Shown here: piece by piece, positions 39,972 through 48,162 of the stretch | Position numbering within the stretch: position 1 is the stretch's first letter | How the letters are laid out: every line of letters begins with the position of its first letter | Assembly (NCBI GenBank): GCA_016870355.1 | Contig: VGBR01000009.1 | Span: 55,418-119,417 of the forward strand | From: Actinomycetota bacterium | GTDB taxonomy: Bacteria > Actinomycetota > Acidimicrobiia > IMCC26256 > PALSA-555 | Length of the DNA: 64,000 nt | Direction: 5' to 3' | Made by a program: the position numbers and the translations under genes | Notes under the pieces: generated by a model | What the model saw: the letters and a program-made list of their open reading frames with translations, nothing else | What the model was told of the DNA's origin: nothing | Database searches by the model: none

Positions 39972-40901
39972 ATGACATCGGCGGCACCCGCAATCGAGGT
40001 CGCCGATCTCGAGAAGCACTACGGCGACACCCGCGCCGTCGACGGCCTGTCGCTCACGGTCGAGGCGGGCGAGGTGTTCGGTCTCCTCGGACCGAACGGT
40101 GCGGGCAAGACCACCACGGTCGAAGTCCTCGAGGGGTACCGCCGAGCGGATCGAGGGTCGGTGCGTGTCCTCGGGCTCGACCCCATCGCCGACGGCGCGC
40201 GTCTGCGGCCCCGCATCGGGGTCATGCTCCAGGACGGCGGTCTGTACCCGGGCCTGCGGCCGCGCGAGGTGCTCCGCACGTTCGCCGCGTTCTACGAGCA
40301 GCCCCGCGACCCCGATGAGCTGCTCGACCTCGTCGGGCTCGACGGTGCCCGTCACACGCTCGTGCGGCGCCTCTCAGGTGGTCAGCAGCAGCGGTTGGCG
40401 CTCGCGCTCGCGCTAGTGGGGCAGCCGAGCCTGCTCTTCCTCGACGAGCCCACCGCGGGCATGGATCCGCACGCCCGTGCCGCGACCTGGCAGCTCGTGC
40501 GCGACCTGCGGGACGCCGGCACGACGGTGATGCTGACGACGCACGCCATGGACGAAGCCGAGCAGCTGTGCGACCACCTCGCCATCATCGACCGCGGCCG
40601 GATCGTCGCCGCGGGCACCCCGACCGAGCTGACGAACGGCTCAACGGGGCAAGACGTGCGGTTTTCCGCCCCGCCCGGCTTGGCGTGTGCAGATCTCGCC
40701 CACGCGCTCAGCCTCGAGACGAACAAGGTGTCGGAACCAACTCCGGGTCAGTACGTGATCGCCGCGTCACCGTCACCGGCACTCGTCGCGGACCTAGCCG
40801 TCTTCCTGCGCGACCGCGACATCCAGCTCTCGCAGCTGCGCGCCGGACGGAGCACGCTCGAGGAGGTGTTCCTCCGCGTCACGAGCGAAGGCCAAGCATG
40901 A
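39972..40901 (+). CDS. ABC-2 type exporter ATP-binding protein
   Basis: A 309-residue ATPase: Walker A GPNGAGKTTT, Q-loop MLQDGGLYPGLRPREVL, signature LSGGQQQRLALALAL, Walker B LLFLDEPTAGMDP and H-loop TTHAMDEAEQL. The C-terminal tail after LTNG is the usual regulatory extension of drug/polyketide or lipid exporter ATPases. The stop overlaps the permease start (ATGA), so they form a two-component exporter; substrate unknown. Confidence 0.93.
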   Translation: MTSAAPAIEVADLEKHYGDTRAVDGLSLTVEAGEVFGLLGPNGAGKTTTVEVLEGYRRADRGSVRVLGLDPIADGARLRPRIGVMLQDGGLYPGLRPREVLRTFAAFYEQPRDPDELLDLVGLDGARHTLVRRLSGGQQQRLALALALVGQPSLLFLDEPTAGMDPHARAATWQLVRDLRDAGTTVMLTTHAMDEAEQLCDHLAIIDRGRIVAAGTPTELTNGSTGQDVRFSAPPGLACADLAHALSLETNKVSEPTPGQYVIAASPSPALVADLAVFLRDRDIQLSQLRAGRSTLEEVFLRVTSEGQA

Positions 40902-41626
40902 GGGCCACCGCCGTGCTCGCGCAGGCACGAGTCGAAGCGCTGCTCTCGTTGCGTCGCGCCGAGAGCTTGCTCATCTCGTTCCTCGTCCCGATTGGCATCC
41001 TGGTGTTCTTCTCCGAGGTCGACGCGCTGAACACCACGCTGCGGCGGCCGGTCGACTTCCTCGTGCCGGGAGTGCTCGCGCTCGCCGTGATGTCGACGGC
41101 AATGGTCAGTCTCGGCATCGCGACTGGTTTCGAACGTCGCTACGGAGTGCTCAAACGGCTGGGTTCCACTCCGCTGTCGCGCGGCGGCCTCCTTGCCGCC
41201 AAGACCCTCGACGTCGTGTTGATCGAAGTCGTGCAGGCAGTGGCGATCATCGGTACGGGGCTCGCCCTGGGATGGAAGCTCGAACAGGGCGCCGGGCTCG
41301 CGCTCGTGTGGCTCCTCGTCGGGACGATCGCGTTCGCGGGCGTAGGGCTTCTGCTCGCGGGCACGTTGCGGGCCGAAGCGAACCTGGCCGTCGCGAACGC
41401 ACTCTTCCTCGTGCTGCTCTTCCTCGGGGGCATGGCGTACCCGCTGGCACGGCTCCCGGAGTTCCTCGAGGTGATCGCGCACGCGTTGCCCGCTGCTGCG
41501 TTGGCCGAGAGCGTTCGCGCCGCACTGCGGGGCGCAAGCATCCCGTGGGATCACGCCGGCGTGCTGCTCGCGTGGGCGGTGGTCGCGCCGGCCCTCGCCG
41601 CGCGCTTCTTCCGCTGGGAGGAATAG
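40898..41626 (+). CDS. ABC-2 type transporter permease
   Basis: A 242-residue permease from ATG 40898, 4-bp overlap with the ATPase. Six predicted helices, with an N-terminal cytosolic helix (RVEALLSLRRAESLL), FLVPGVLALAVMSTAMVSLGIATGFERRYGVLKRLGSTPLSRGGLL (the family coupling region) and LFLGGMAYPLARLPEFLEVIAHALPAAALAESVR near the end. It is half-size, so it probably dimerises. It forms an efflux or lipid/polymer export pump with the upstream ATPase. Confidence 0.9.
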   Translation: MRATAVLAQARVEALLSLRRAESLLISFLVPIGILVFFSEVDALNTTLRRPVDFLVPGVLALAVMSTAMVSLGIATGFERRYGVLKRLGSTPLSRGGLLAAKTLDVVLIEVVQAVAIIGTGLALGWKLEQGAGLALVWLLVGTIAFAGVGLLLAGTLRAEANLAVANALFLVLLFLGGMAYPLARLPEFLEVIAHALPAAALAESVRAALRGASIPWDHAGVLLAWAVVAPALAARFFRWEE

Positions 41627-41637
41627 GCGAGCGATCG

Positions 41638-42231
41638 TCAGGCGCGCAGCAGCCGCTTGACCTCGCGTTCGAGCCCACGCTCGGTCGTAAAGCCGAAGAT
41701 GTGACCGACGACGGTGCCGTCTGCCGCGACGAAGAAGGTCTCGGGCAGTGACCGCACGCCGAACGCCTGCGCCACCAACGCGTCGTCGTCGTCGACCAAA
41801 GCCCACTCGACGTCTCGCTCCTCAGCGAATCGCCGCGCGTCGCTCGTGATGTCCCTGAACAGCACGCCGACGATCTCGAGGTCGTCGCCATAGCGCTCGT
41901 GGGCATCGGCAAGGAGTGGGAACTCCGTGCGACAGGGCTCGCACCACGACGCCCAGAAGTTCACGATCATCGGGCGCCCAACGACGTCGTCGGAGGCGAA
42001 GCAGCCGGCGACGAGTGCGGGGAGCGCGAACTTGGGTGCCGTCGAGCCCACCGCGAGCGGTTCGGTGCCACCTTGCACGCGTACGGGACAGCTGCGGTCC
42101 TGCGTGGGCTGACTATCCGCTGCGACCAAGACCACCGCGCCGGCGACGAAGACGACGACAACCGCCGCAACGACGATGAGCAGCCCGCGGCGGCCCGCGT
42201 CAGGCGGTGCGGACGAAGGTGTCGACGGCAA
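41638..42231 (-). CDS. TlpA/ResA-like thioredoxin-fold protein
   Basis: A protein of about 197 residues from TTG 42231, overlapping the ctaB end by 31 bp; no ATG or GTG precedes the membrane anchor. The N-terminal helix (LLIVVAAVVVVFVAGAVV) anchors an extracytoplasmic thioredoxin fold with FWASWCEPCRTEFPLL, giving the redox pair WCEPC, then LFRDITSDARRFAEE, VRSLPETFFVAADGTVVGHIFG with the cis-Pro. Such proteins reduce apo-cytochromes or CuA centres; neighbouring ctaB fits cytochrome oxidase maturation. Confidence 0.87.
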   Translation of the reverse strand: MPSTPSSAPPDAGRRGLLIVVAAVVVVFVAGAVVLVAADSQPTQDRSCPVRVQGGTEPLAVGSTAPKFALPALVAGCFASDDVVGRPMIVNFWASWCEPCRTEFPLLADAHERYGDDLEIVGVLFRDITSDARRFAEERDVEWALVDDDDALVAQAFGVRSLPETFFVAADGTVVGHIFGFTTERGLEREVKRLLRA

Positions 42232-43129
42232 CGGCGGCGAACAGCAAGGCAAGGTACGTGTTCGAGAACAGGAACATCCGGATGGCGCGTTCGGCGCCAG
42301 CATCGCGCGCGAGTCGGATTGATTCGACGATCAACGCGACGCCCAGGACTGCGGCGACGACGAGATAGAACGTGCCGCTCTTTCCCACGAGCGGGAGCGC
42401 GAGGCTCAGCAACACGACGGCCACGCTGTAGACGACGATCTGCCTGGTCGCCGCGGCCCGACCTCGAACCACGGGGAGCATGGGGATGCCAGCCGCGGCG
42501 TAGTCCTCGTCGTAGCGCATGGCCAACGCCCAGAAGTGCGGTGGTGTCCAGAGGAAGATCACCCCGAACAGGAGCCAGGCTGGCGCTCCCACCTCGCCAG
42601 TCACCGCGGCCCACCCGACCAGCACCGGCACTGCGCCCGCCGCGCCGCCGATCACGATGTTCTGGACGCTGCGGGGCTTCAACCAGATCGTGTACACGAA
42701 CACATAGAAGAGGGTTGCGCTGATCGCCAGTGCCGCGGCAAGGAGCCCCGCCGTGGCCCACAGAAGCGCGAACGCGACGACCTCGAGGATGATGCCGAAC
42801 ACCAGTGCATGCACGGGCGGGATCTCGCGTGCTGGCAGCGGGCGATCGCGCGTGCGCTGCATGAGCTGATCGCGGTCTCGCTCGATCCAGCAGTTGATGG
42901 TGTTGGCACCGCCCGCGGCGCATGCACCACCCACGAGCACCGCGGCGATCAGATCCAGCCCTGGCAGGCCGTTGTCGGCGAGCACCATCGCCGGCACGGT
43001 CGTCACCAGAAGGAGCTCGATCACGCGCGGCTTCGTCAACCTGAGATAGGTGCCCAGGGTGTGGCGAAGCCGTCGCGCGCGGGAGCGAGCAACGGTCAGA
43101 GGTGGTGACGGTGCGACGAAGTCGGACAC
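42200..43129 (-). CDS. ctaB: Protoheme IX farnesyltransferase (heme O synthase)
   Basis: A 309-residue UbiA-family membrane enzyme, GTG 43129 proposed. The first Asp-rich motif is NCWIERDRDQLMQRTRDRPLP; the second is ALAMRYDEDYAAAGIPMLPVV; about nine helices follow the family layout, starting YLRLTKPRVIELLLVTTVPAM. It adds a farnesyl tail to heme B to make heme O, the substrate of CtaA (29928). A TlpA-like gene follows and overlaps it. The 110-bp divergent gap to the Cpn10 gene presumably carries its promoter. Confidence 0.92.
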   Translation of the reverse strand: MSDFVAPSPPLTVARSRARRLRHTLGTYLRLTKPRVIELLLVTTVPAMVLADNGLPGLDLIAAVLVGGACAAGGANTINCWIERDRDQLMQRTRDRPLPAREIPPVHALVFGIILEVVAFALLWATAGLLAAALAISATLFYVFVYTIWLKPRSVQNIVIGGAAGAVPVLVGWAAVTGEVGAPAWLLFGVIFLWTPPHFWALAMRYDEDYAAAGIPMLPVVRGRAAATRQIVVYSVAVVLLSLALPLVGKSGTFYLVVAAVLGVALIVESIRLARDAGAERAIRMFLFSNTYLALLFAAVAVDTFVRTA

Positions 43130-43240
43130 GCGTGCTCCAGGAGTGGGACCGAGGAAATGTACCCGAGCCACCGCATCACCCACGAAGCCTGAAATCTCGT
43201 GGCACAAGTTCGTGCTTGGCCGTCACCTAACCTCTCTGCC

Positions 43241-43576
43241 ATGGCACAGCCTCACGACGACGACGTCAAGCAGTCCATCCGCATGACCGCGGATCGCATC
43301 TTGGTGCGTCCATCCGACGAGATCGGGGAGCGCAAGTCGCGATCGGGCATCCTCATTCCGGCCACCGCGAACGTCGACCGTCGGCTCGTCTGGGCGGCCG
43401 TGGTTGCTGTCGGCCCGACCGTGCGCAACGTAGAAGAAGGCGACCAAGTCCTCTTCGCTCCCGACAGCGGGTACGAAGTCGAGATTCGTGCCGACGAGTA
43501 CTTGATTCTGCGCGAGCGCGACGTGCACGCGGTGGCGTCGGTTCGCAGCGAAGGACAGACCGGGCTCTACCTCTGA
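43241..43576 (+). CDS. GroES-like (Cpn10) protein, standalone
   Basis: A 111-residue protein from ATG 43241. The Cpn10 fold is recognisable: KQSIRMTADRILVRPSDEIGERKSRSGILIPATA, VWAAVVAVGPTVRNVEEGDQVLFAPDSGYEV and EYLILRERDVHAV. An N-terminal 12-residue polar extension and the C-terminal tail differ from housekeeping GroES, and no groEL lies next to it. It may be an additional co-chaperonin or a GroES-related adaptor. Its gene is flanked by ctaB (divergent) and the Cys-rich gene (convergent). Confidence 0.8.
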   Translation: MAQPHDDDVKQSIRMTADRILVRPSDEIGERKSRSGILIPATANVDRRLVWAAVVAVGPTVRNVEEGDQVLFAPDSGYEVEIRADEYLILRERDVHAVASVRSEGQTGLYL

Positions 43577-43590
43577 TCGGTGCTTGTGAC

Positions 43591-44370
43591 TCAGACGCGG
43601 CTTGATCGCCGGGCCGGTCCGATCGTGACCTTCGTCTGTGCGGGATGGCGGACGACGCCGTTGCGGCTCGACACACGGTGCTCGAGGTAGTCGACCACCT
43701 GCGTGTAGAGCCTGTTGCCCATCATCTTGCGGAGCTCGACGCCCAGGCTCTTGTAGACGGGTTCGTTGCCGGTGAAGGCCTCTGCGGCCTCGGTGCACCA
43801 CCACGCGAAGTCGTCGCCACCCTCGCCCCAACCTTCACGCGCGAACTCGGTGAGCGTCGACACCACGGTGCCGTCCTCCTGCTCCTCGTCGATCCGACGG
43901 AGCGGGAGCTGCCAGCACACCTCCGGCTTCATCTCGCTGTGGTGCTTGCCGCGATTCATCGTGTGCAAGTGCAACGCGCAGCCGGCGCCGGCGGGGAAGC
44001 CGGGGCGATTCAAGAAGATGCACGCATCGTCGACGAGACGCGTGCGCCACTCTTGCTTGCCGTCCTCGTCTTTCCCGCACTTGGCGTAGATGCCCTTCTT
44101 GCGGCCGGCCTCGGCGAACTGCCACTCGTCGTCGGTGAGCTTCTTCGCCGCGCGCACCACATGGTCGCGATCCTTGCGATCCGAGAAGTGCGCGCCGTAC
44201 GAGCAGCACCCCTGCACCATCTCAGGAGCGCGCTCGGTGAGCACTCCCTCGCATCCGCACCCGAAGATGCACGTCCAGGACGACAAGAGGAAGGTGATGT
44301 CGACGTTCCAACGACGTCCGTCTTCCTTCGGGTCGTCGAACGTCACCCATTCGCGGGTCGGACCCGCCAT
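43591..44370 (-). CDS. Cysteine-rich conserved protein, possible metal-binding
   Basis: A 259-residue protein with many Cys in motifs: WTCIFGCGCEGVL, GCCSYGAHF, YAKCGKD, DACIFLN, GAGCALH and PEVCWQLPLR, plus WWCTEAAE. The pattern, including a Cys-x-x-x-Cys-x-Cys start and the CCSYGAHF pair, suggests an Fe-S- or zinc-binding fold similar in spirit to UPF0153/YkgJ-type proteins. I recognise it only as a conserved actinobacterial type without assigned function. It is divergent from glcD, 66 bp away. Confidence 0.7.
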   Translation of the reverse strand: MAGPTREWVTFDDPKEDGRRWNVDITFLLSSWTCIFGCGCEGVLTERAPEMVQGCCSYGAHFSDRKDRDHVVRAAKKLTDDEWQFAEAGRKKGIYAKCGKDEDGKQEWRTRLVDDACIFLNRPGFPAGAGCALHLHTMNRGKHHSEMKPEVCWQLPLRRIDEEQEDGTVVSTLTEFAREGWGEGGDDFAWWCTEAAEAFTGNEPVYKSLGVELRKMMGNRLYTQVVDYLEHRVSSRNGVVRHPAQTKVTIGPARRSSRV

Positions 44371-44436
44371 CGCTTCCTCCTTGTACGTTGCTCACGTGGA
44401 GCGTATTCGCGCGATCAGTAGGCTTCGGACATAGAC

Positions 44437-45858
44437 ATGGATCGCGCGCTGCTCGCCGACCTCCGGGCTGCGCTCGGTTCCGACCGAGTGCGAGCCGAAC
44501 CGCTCGAGCTCCACCTCTACGGTCGCGATGCCGGTGTCGATGTCGGCGAGGCATCTGCCGTGTGCTTTCCCGCGACCGCCGAGCACGTCGTCGCCGCGGT
44601 GCAGGTCGCGGCCCGTCACGACCGTCCGTTCGTCGCGCGAGGCAGTGGCACCGGGCTGGCGGGGGGTGCGACACCCGTCGGGCGTCCCGTGGTCATCGTC
44701 ACCACGCACCTGAACCGGGTGCTCGAGGTCGACGAGCAGCAACGGTTGGCATGGGTCGAGCCCGGAGTGCTCAACCTCGACCTGTCCCGAGCGGTGCGCC
44801 ACCTCGGACTGCACTACGCACCGGATCCTTCGTCGCAGCAGGCGTGCACGATCGGCGGCAACATCGCCACGAACGCGGGTGGACCGCATTGCCTCGCCTA
44901 CGGCGTCACCGCCGCGCACGTCCTCGCGGTCGACGTGGTCCTGGCCGACGGGTCGGTCGCGATGCTCGGCGGTGTGACGCCGGATCAACCCGGATACGAC
45001 CTCCGGGGTTGCTTCGTCGGAAGCGAAGGCACCATGGGCCTTGCCACCCGAATCGCAGTGCGGCTCACCGCGAACCCGCCCGAGATCCGCACCCTGCTCC
45101 TCGACTTCACGTCGATCGACGACGCGGCGGCGACGGTCAGCGGGGTCATCGCCGCTGGGATCGTGCCTGCCGCGCTCGAGATGATGGATGCCGAGATCAC
45201 CCGCGCGGTCGAGGACTTCGTGGGCGCTGGCTACCCGCGCGACGCAGCCGCGGTGCTCCTGATCGAGCTGGACGGGCTGGAGCACGGAGTCGAGGCGCAG
45301 GTTGAGCGGGTGCGCGCCGTCGGGTCGAGTCACGGCGCTCGCACGGTTCGGGTGGCCGCGGACGAAGCCGAACGCGCGCTGCTGTGGAAGGGTCGCAAGT
45401 CGGCGTTCGGGGCGATCGCCCGCATTGCGCCGGACTACTACCTCCATGACGCGGTGGTGCCGCGCACGCGATTGGTCGATGTGCTGCGCCAGGTGTACGC
45501 GATCGCGAGTGAGCAACGCCTCACGATGATGAACGTCTTCCATGCCGGTGACGGCAACCTTCATCCGCTCATCGTCTTCGACGGGCGCGAACCCGGGATC
45601 TGGGCGCGAGTGCACGCCGCCGGTGACGCGATCCTCCAGGCCTGTGTGGCCGCGGGCGGTGTGCTGTCGGGGGAGCACGGGATCGGGCTGGAGAAGCGCG
45701 ACGCCATGCCGTTGGTGTTCGAACCGGCGGACCTCGACGCGCAAGCGCGACTGCGCGACGCGTTCGATCCGTCGGGTCGTGCAAATCCCGACAAGGTCTT
45801 GCCCCAGGGCAGTCGATGCGGCGAGCTCGCGCGGATCCCCGAGGGAGCGTGGGTGTGA
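44437..45858 (+). CDS. glcD: FAD-binding oxidoreductase, glycolate oxidase GlcD-like
   Basis: A 473-residue flavoenzyme of the FAD_binding_4 / FAD-oxidase_C class. FAD-binding regions: RGSGTGLAGGATPVGRPVVI, DPSSQQACTIGGNIATNAGGPHCLAYGVT and GCFVGSEGTMGLATRI; the C-terminal domain contains MMNVFHAGDGNLHPLI, with the substrate-domain His, and GVLSGEHGIGLEKR. Related enzymes oxidise glycolate or D-lactate. The stop overlaps glcE (GTGA). Confidence 0.92.
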   Translation: MDRALLADLRAALGSDRVRAEPLELHLYGRDAGVDVGEASAVCFPATAEHVVAAVQVAARHDRPFVARGSGTGLAGGATPVGRPVVIVTTHLNRVLEVDEQQRLAWVEPGVLNLDLSRAVRHLGLHYAPDPSSQQACTIGGNIATNAGGPHCLAYGVTAAHVLAVDVVLADGSVAMLGGVTPDQPGYDLRGCFVGSEGTMGLATRIAVRLTANPPEIRTLLLDFTSIDDAAATVSGVIAAGIVPAALEMMDAEITRAVEDFVGAGYPRDAAAVLLIELDGLEHGVEAQVERVRAVGSSHGARTVRVAADEAERALLWKGRKSAFGAIARIAPDYYLHDAVVPRTRLVDVLRQVYAIASEQRLTMMNVFHAGDGNLHPLIVFDGREPGIWARVHAAGDAILQACVAAGGVLSGEHGIGLEKRDAMPLVFEPADLDAQARLRDAFDPSGRANPDKVLPQGSRCGELARIPEGAWV

Positions 45859-46916
45859 GCCCTCTCGAGCGGGACCCTCGCGAGGCTGACCTGCTCGATG
45901 CCGAACGGGCAGTCGCAGCGCAGGTGGGCGCGGCCGACGCGGTCGCGCCGGTCGGTACGGGCACGCACCGCGAGGTCGGCGGTCCACCGCCCGCGGGCGT
46001 CGAGGTCCGCGCGCCAGTCGGAGTTGTGATGTACGACCCCGCCGAGCTCACCGTGACGGTCGGTGCAGGAACGACCGTGGAAGAGCTCTCCGGGATCCTC
46101 AGCGAAGCGAACCAGGAGTGCGTGCTCGATCCTCGTGACGCAACCGCCACGATCGGCGGCACGCTCGCGTGCGGGCTGTCCGGGTTGCGCCGGCTCCGCT
46201 ACGGGCCGTTGCGGGACCGCGTGCTCGAGGTCCGGTTCGCCACCGCCGCCGGCGAGCTGGTGCGAGGGGGAGGGCCGACGGTCAAGAACGTGACCGGCTA
46301 CGACATGCCGCGACTGCTGGTTGGCTCGTTCGGGACGCTCGGAGTGCTCACGCGTGTCGTTCTGCGGTGTCAACCTCGACCGATGCACGCGCAATGGGGG
46401 CACACATCAGACGATCCAGCCACCGTGCTGGCGAGGAGCTTCCGTGCGTCCGCGGTTCTCTGGGACGGCGCGCGCACCTCGGTCTTGTCGGAGGGGCATC
46501 CCGACGATGTCGTCAGCCAGATTGCGACGCTTGGCCTCGAAGCACAGGAAGGTCCGCCACCGGTTCCGGTCGGTGCGCATCGCGGTCGCGCGTCGGTGGC
46601 GCCAGCTGATGTGATCGCGGTCGGGCGATCGCTCGACGCGATCGTCGGCGCGCGCTGGATTGCTGAAGCGGGGGTCGGCACTCTCCACGTGGCGTGCGAC
46701 GAGGAGTCGACGCTCGCGGACGCGCGACAAGCCGTTACGCAACACGGTGGCTGGCTCCTGCGCGAGGAAGGCGCACCGGGTCTCGATGGATTCGGCGTTG
46801 AGCTCCCGAACGCGGCGCTGATGGCCCGCGTGAAGACTGCGTTCGATCCGACCAACAAGCTTGCAGCGGGTCGGCTCCCACTTGCTCCTCGTGAGGACGC
46901 GAGGATCGCGTCATGA
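45855..46916 (+). CDS. glcE: FAD-binding protein, glycolate oxidase GlcE-like
   Basis: A 353-residue protein from GTG 45855. It has a single FAD_binding_4 domain: APVGTGTHREVGG, TVTVGAGTTVEELSGILS, TIGGTLACGLSGLRRLRYGPLRD and GPTVKNVTGYDMPRLLVGSFGTLGVLTRV. It lacks the GlcD C-terminal domain, as GlcE does. GlcD-GlcE-GlcF together oxidise glycolate; here no glcF (the iron-sulfur subunit) follows, only a 65-codon gene. The reaction may therefore use another electron acceptor, or glcF lies elsewhere. It ends in an ATGA overlap. Confidence 0.87.
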   Translation: MSPLERDPREADLLDAERAVAAQVGAADAVAPVGTGTHREVGGPPPAGVEVRAPVGVVMYDPAELTVTVGAGTTVEELSGILSEANQECVLDPRDATATIGGTLACGLSGLRRLRYGPLRDRVLEVRFATAAGELVRGGGPTVKNVTGYDMPRLLVGSFGTLGVLTRVVLRCQPRPMHAQWGHTSDDPATVLARSFRASAVLWDGARTSVLSEGHPDDVVSQIATLGLEAQEGPPPVPVGAHRGRASVAPADVIAVGRSLDAIVGARWIAEAGVGTLHVACDEESTLADARQAVTQHGGWLLREEGAPGLDGFGVELPNAALMARVKTAFDPTNKLAAGRLPLAPREDARIAS

Positions 46917-47110
46917 CGCGCGACACGAGCGACCTCGTCGCGACGCTCCAGCAAGTCGAGGAGCGGCTCCGCGAGCTCGTCTACGAGTGCTTACGTGAGG
47001 CTGCCGAGGACGGCGACCAAGACGCGGTGGCGGAAGAGCGGCGTCTTCAACAAGCGCGTCGCGCCGTCGAACGCGCGCTGCGCGCGCTAGGTCAGGCTCC
47101 CGAGGACTGA
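46913..47110 (+). CDS. Small coiled-coil protein coupled to glcDE
   Basis: A 65-residue, charged, almost wholly helical protein (LVATLQQVEERLRELVYECL ... RRAVERALRAL). ATG 46913 overlaps the glcE stop (ATGA), a coupling seen throughout this genome, which supports it as real. It occupies the place where the iron-sulfur subunit gene glcF would be expected. No family is recognised. Its 3' end overlaps the convergent LOG gene by 19 bp. Confidence 0.6.
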   Translation: MTRDTSDLVATLQQVEERLRELVYECLREAAEDGDQDAVAEERRLQQARRAVERALRALGQAPED

Positions 47111-48162
47111 CCGGTCGTCGCGTCGGCTGGCGCGAGCTCGTTGATGCGGTCGATGAGCACCCGAAGCCGCGCCCATCCATACCGGTCGAACCACAGCGCC
47201 AGGCGTTCGAGGTCGAGGTGGTCGTCGTCAGCGACTTCGGCGGTCGACGGCTCCACGCGCTCGATCGCACCTCGAGCCAGGATGTCGGCGAACTCCTCGT
47301 TGAGTCGTGCGAGCGCGGCATCGTCCAACGCGCGGCGCATGCGCAGCACCAACCGCCCGTCCACGAATCGTTGCGAGTGGTAGTTCGAGTAGAAGCCGAC
47401 GACTTCGGCGACGGCCACGTCGACATCGTCGGTGATCAGCACCATGTCGAGGTCGTGGTCGCTCACGTAGCCGCGAGCCAGGAGCTCGCGCTCAACGAAC
47501 GTTCGCCAGTCGGTCCAGTAGGTGCCGCCCGGCACGTCGAGCAGCACGATCGGTCCGGGTTGTGCCTTTCCGGTCTGCACCAACGTCAGCAGCTCAAAGG
47601 CTTCGTCGAGGGTGCCGAATCCGCCCGGCAGCAGCACGAAGCCGTCGGCCTCCTTGATGAACGCGAGCTTGCGCGTGAAGAAGTACCGGAAGCTGACGAG
47701 CTTCGGATCATCGGCCAATCCGCTCGGCGTCGATTCGAACGGCAGGCGGATGCTCACGCCGAACGCGCGGTCAGCACCCGCACCCTCGATGCCGGCTTCC
47801 ATGATCCCGGGACCGGCGCCGGTGATCACCATCCAATCTTGTGCCGCGATCGCGGCCGCGAATCGCCGGGCCTGGTCGTACAGCGGGTCATCGGGTTGGG
47901 TGCGTGCCGAGCCGAACATCGCGACCTTCAACCCTGACCGGTACGGCTCGAAGACCCGGAACGTCGAGCGCATCTCCTTGAGTGCCGCGTTCGTGATCTT
48001 GAGATCGCCGCGGTCGGTGTGGTCGCGCGCGAGCCGGATGGCCGAGGCGATCATCTCGAAGACCAGATCCTGGTTCGCAGGTTCCGTCTCCGCTTGCTCG
48101 ACGAGAGCGGCGACGGCGGCGTCGAGGTCCGGATCGCCGGTTCGGTGGCGCGGGAGCTTCAC
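47092..48162 (-). CDS. LOG family protein (lysine decarboxylase-like, TIGR00730 type)
   Basis: A 356-residue protein of the LOG fold. Motifs: VAMFGSARTQPDDPLYDQARRFA, TGAGPGIMEAGIEGAG and FVLLPGGFGTLDEAFELLT, which hold the catalytic PGGxGTxxE and the nucleotide-binding GxG. Known members are nucleoside 5'-monophosphate phosphoribohydrolases. The protein is longer than the plant LOG type by about 100 residues at the C-terminus. The start overlaps the adenosine kinase-like gene stop; the four-gene operon begins with pgl. Confidence 0.88.
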   Translation of the reverse strand: MKLPRHRTGDPDLDAAVAALVEQAETEPANQDLVFEMIASAIRLARDHTDRGDLKITNAALKEMRSTFRVFEPYRSGLKVAMFGSARTQPDDPLYDQARRFAAAIAAQDWMVITGAGPGIMEAGIEGAGADRAFGVSIRLPFESTPSGLADDPKLVSFRYFFTRKLAFIKEADGFVLLPGGFGTLDEAFELLTLVQTGKAQPGPIVLLDVPGGTYWTDWRTFVERELLARGYVSDHDLDMVLITDDVDVAVAEVVGFYSNYHSQRFVDGRLVLRMRRALDDAALARLNEEFADILARGAIERVEPSTAEVADDDHLDLERLALWFDRYGWARLRVLIDRINELAPADATTGQSSGA

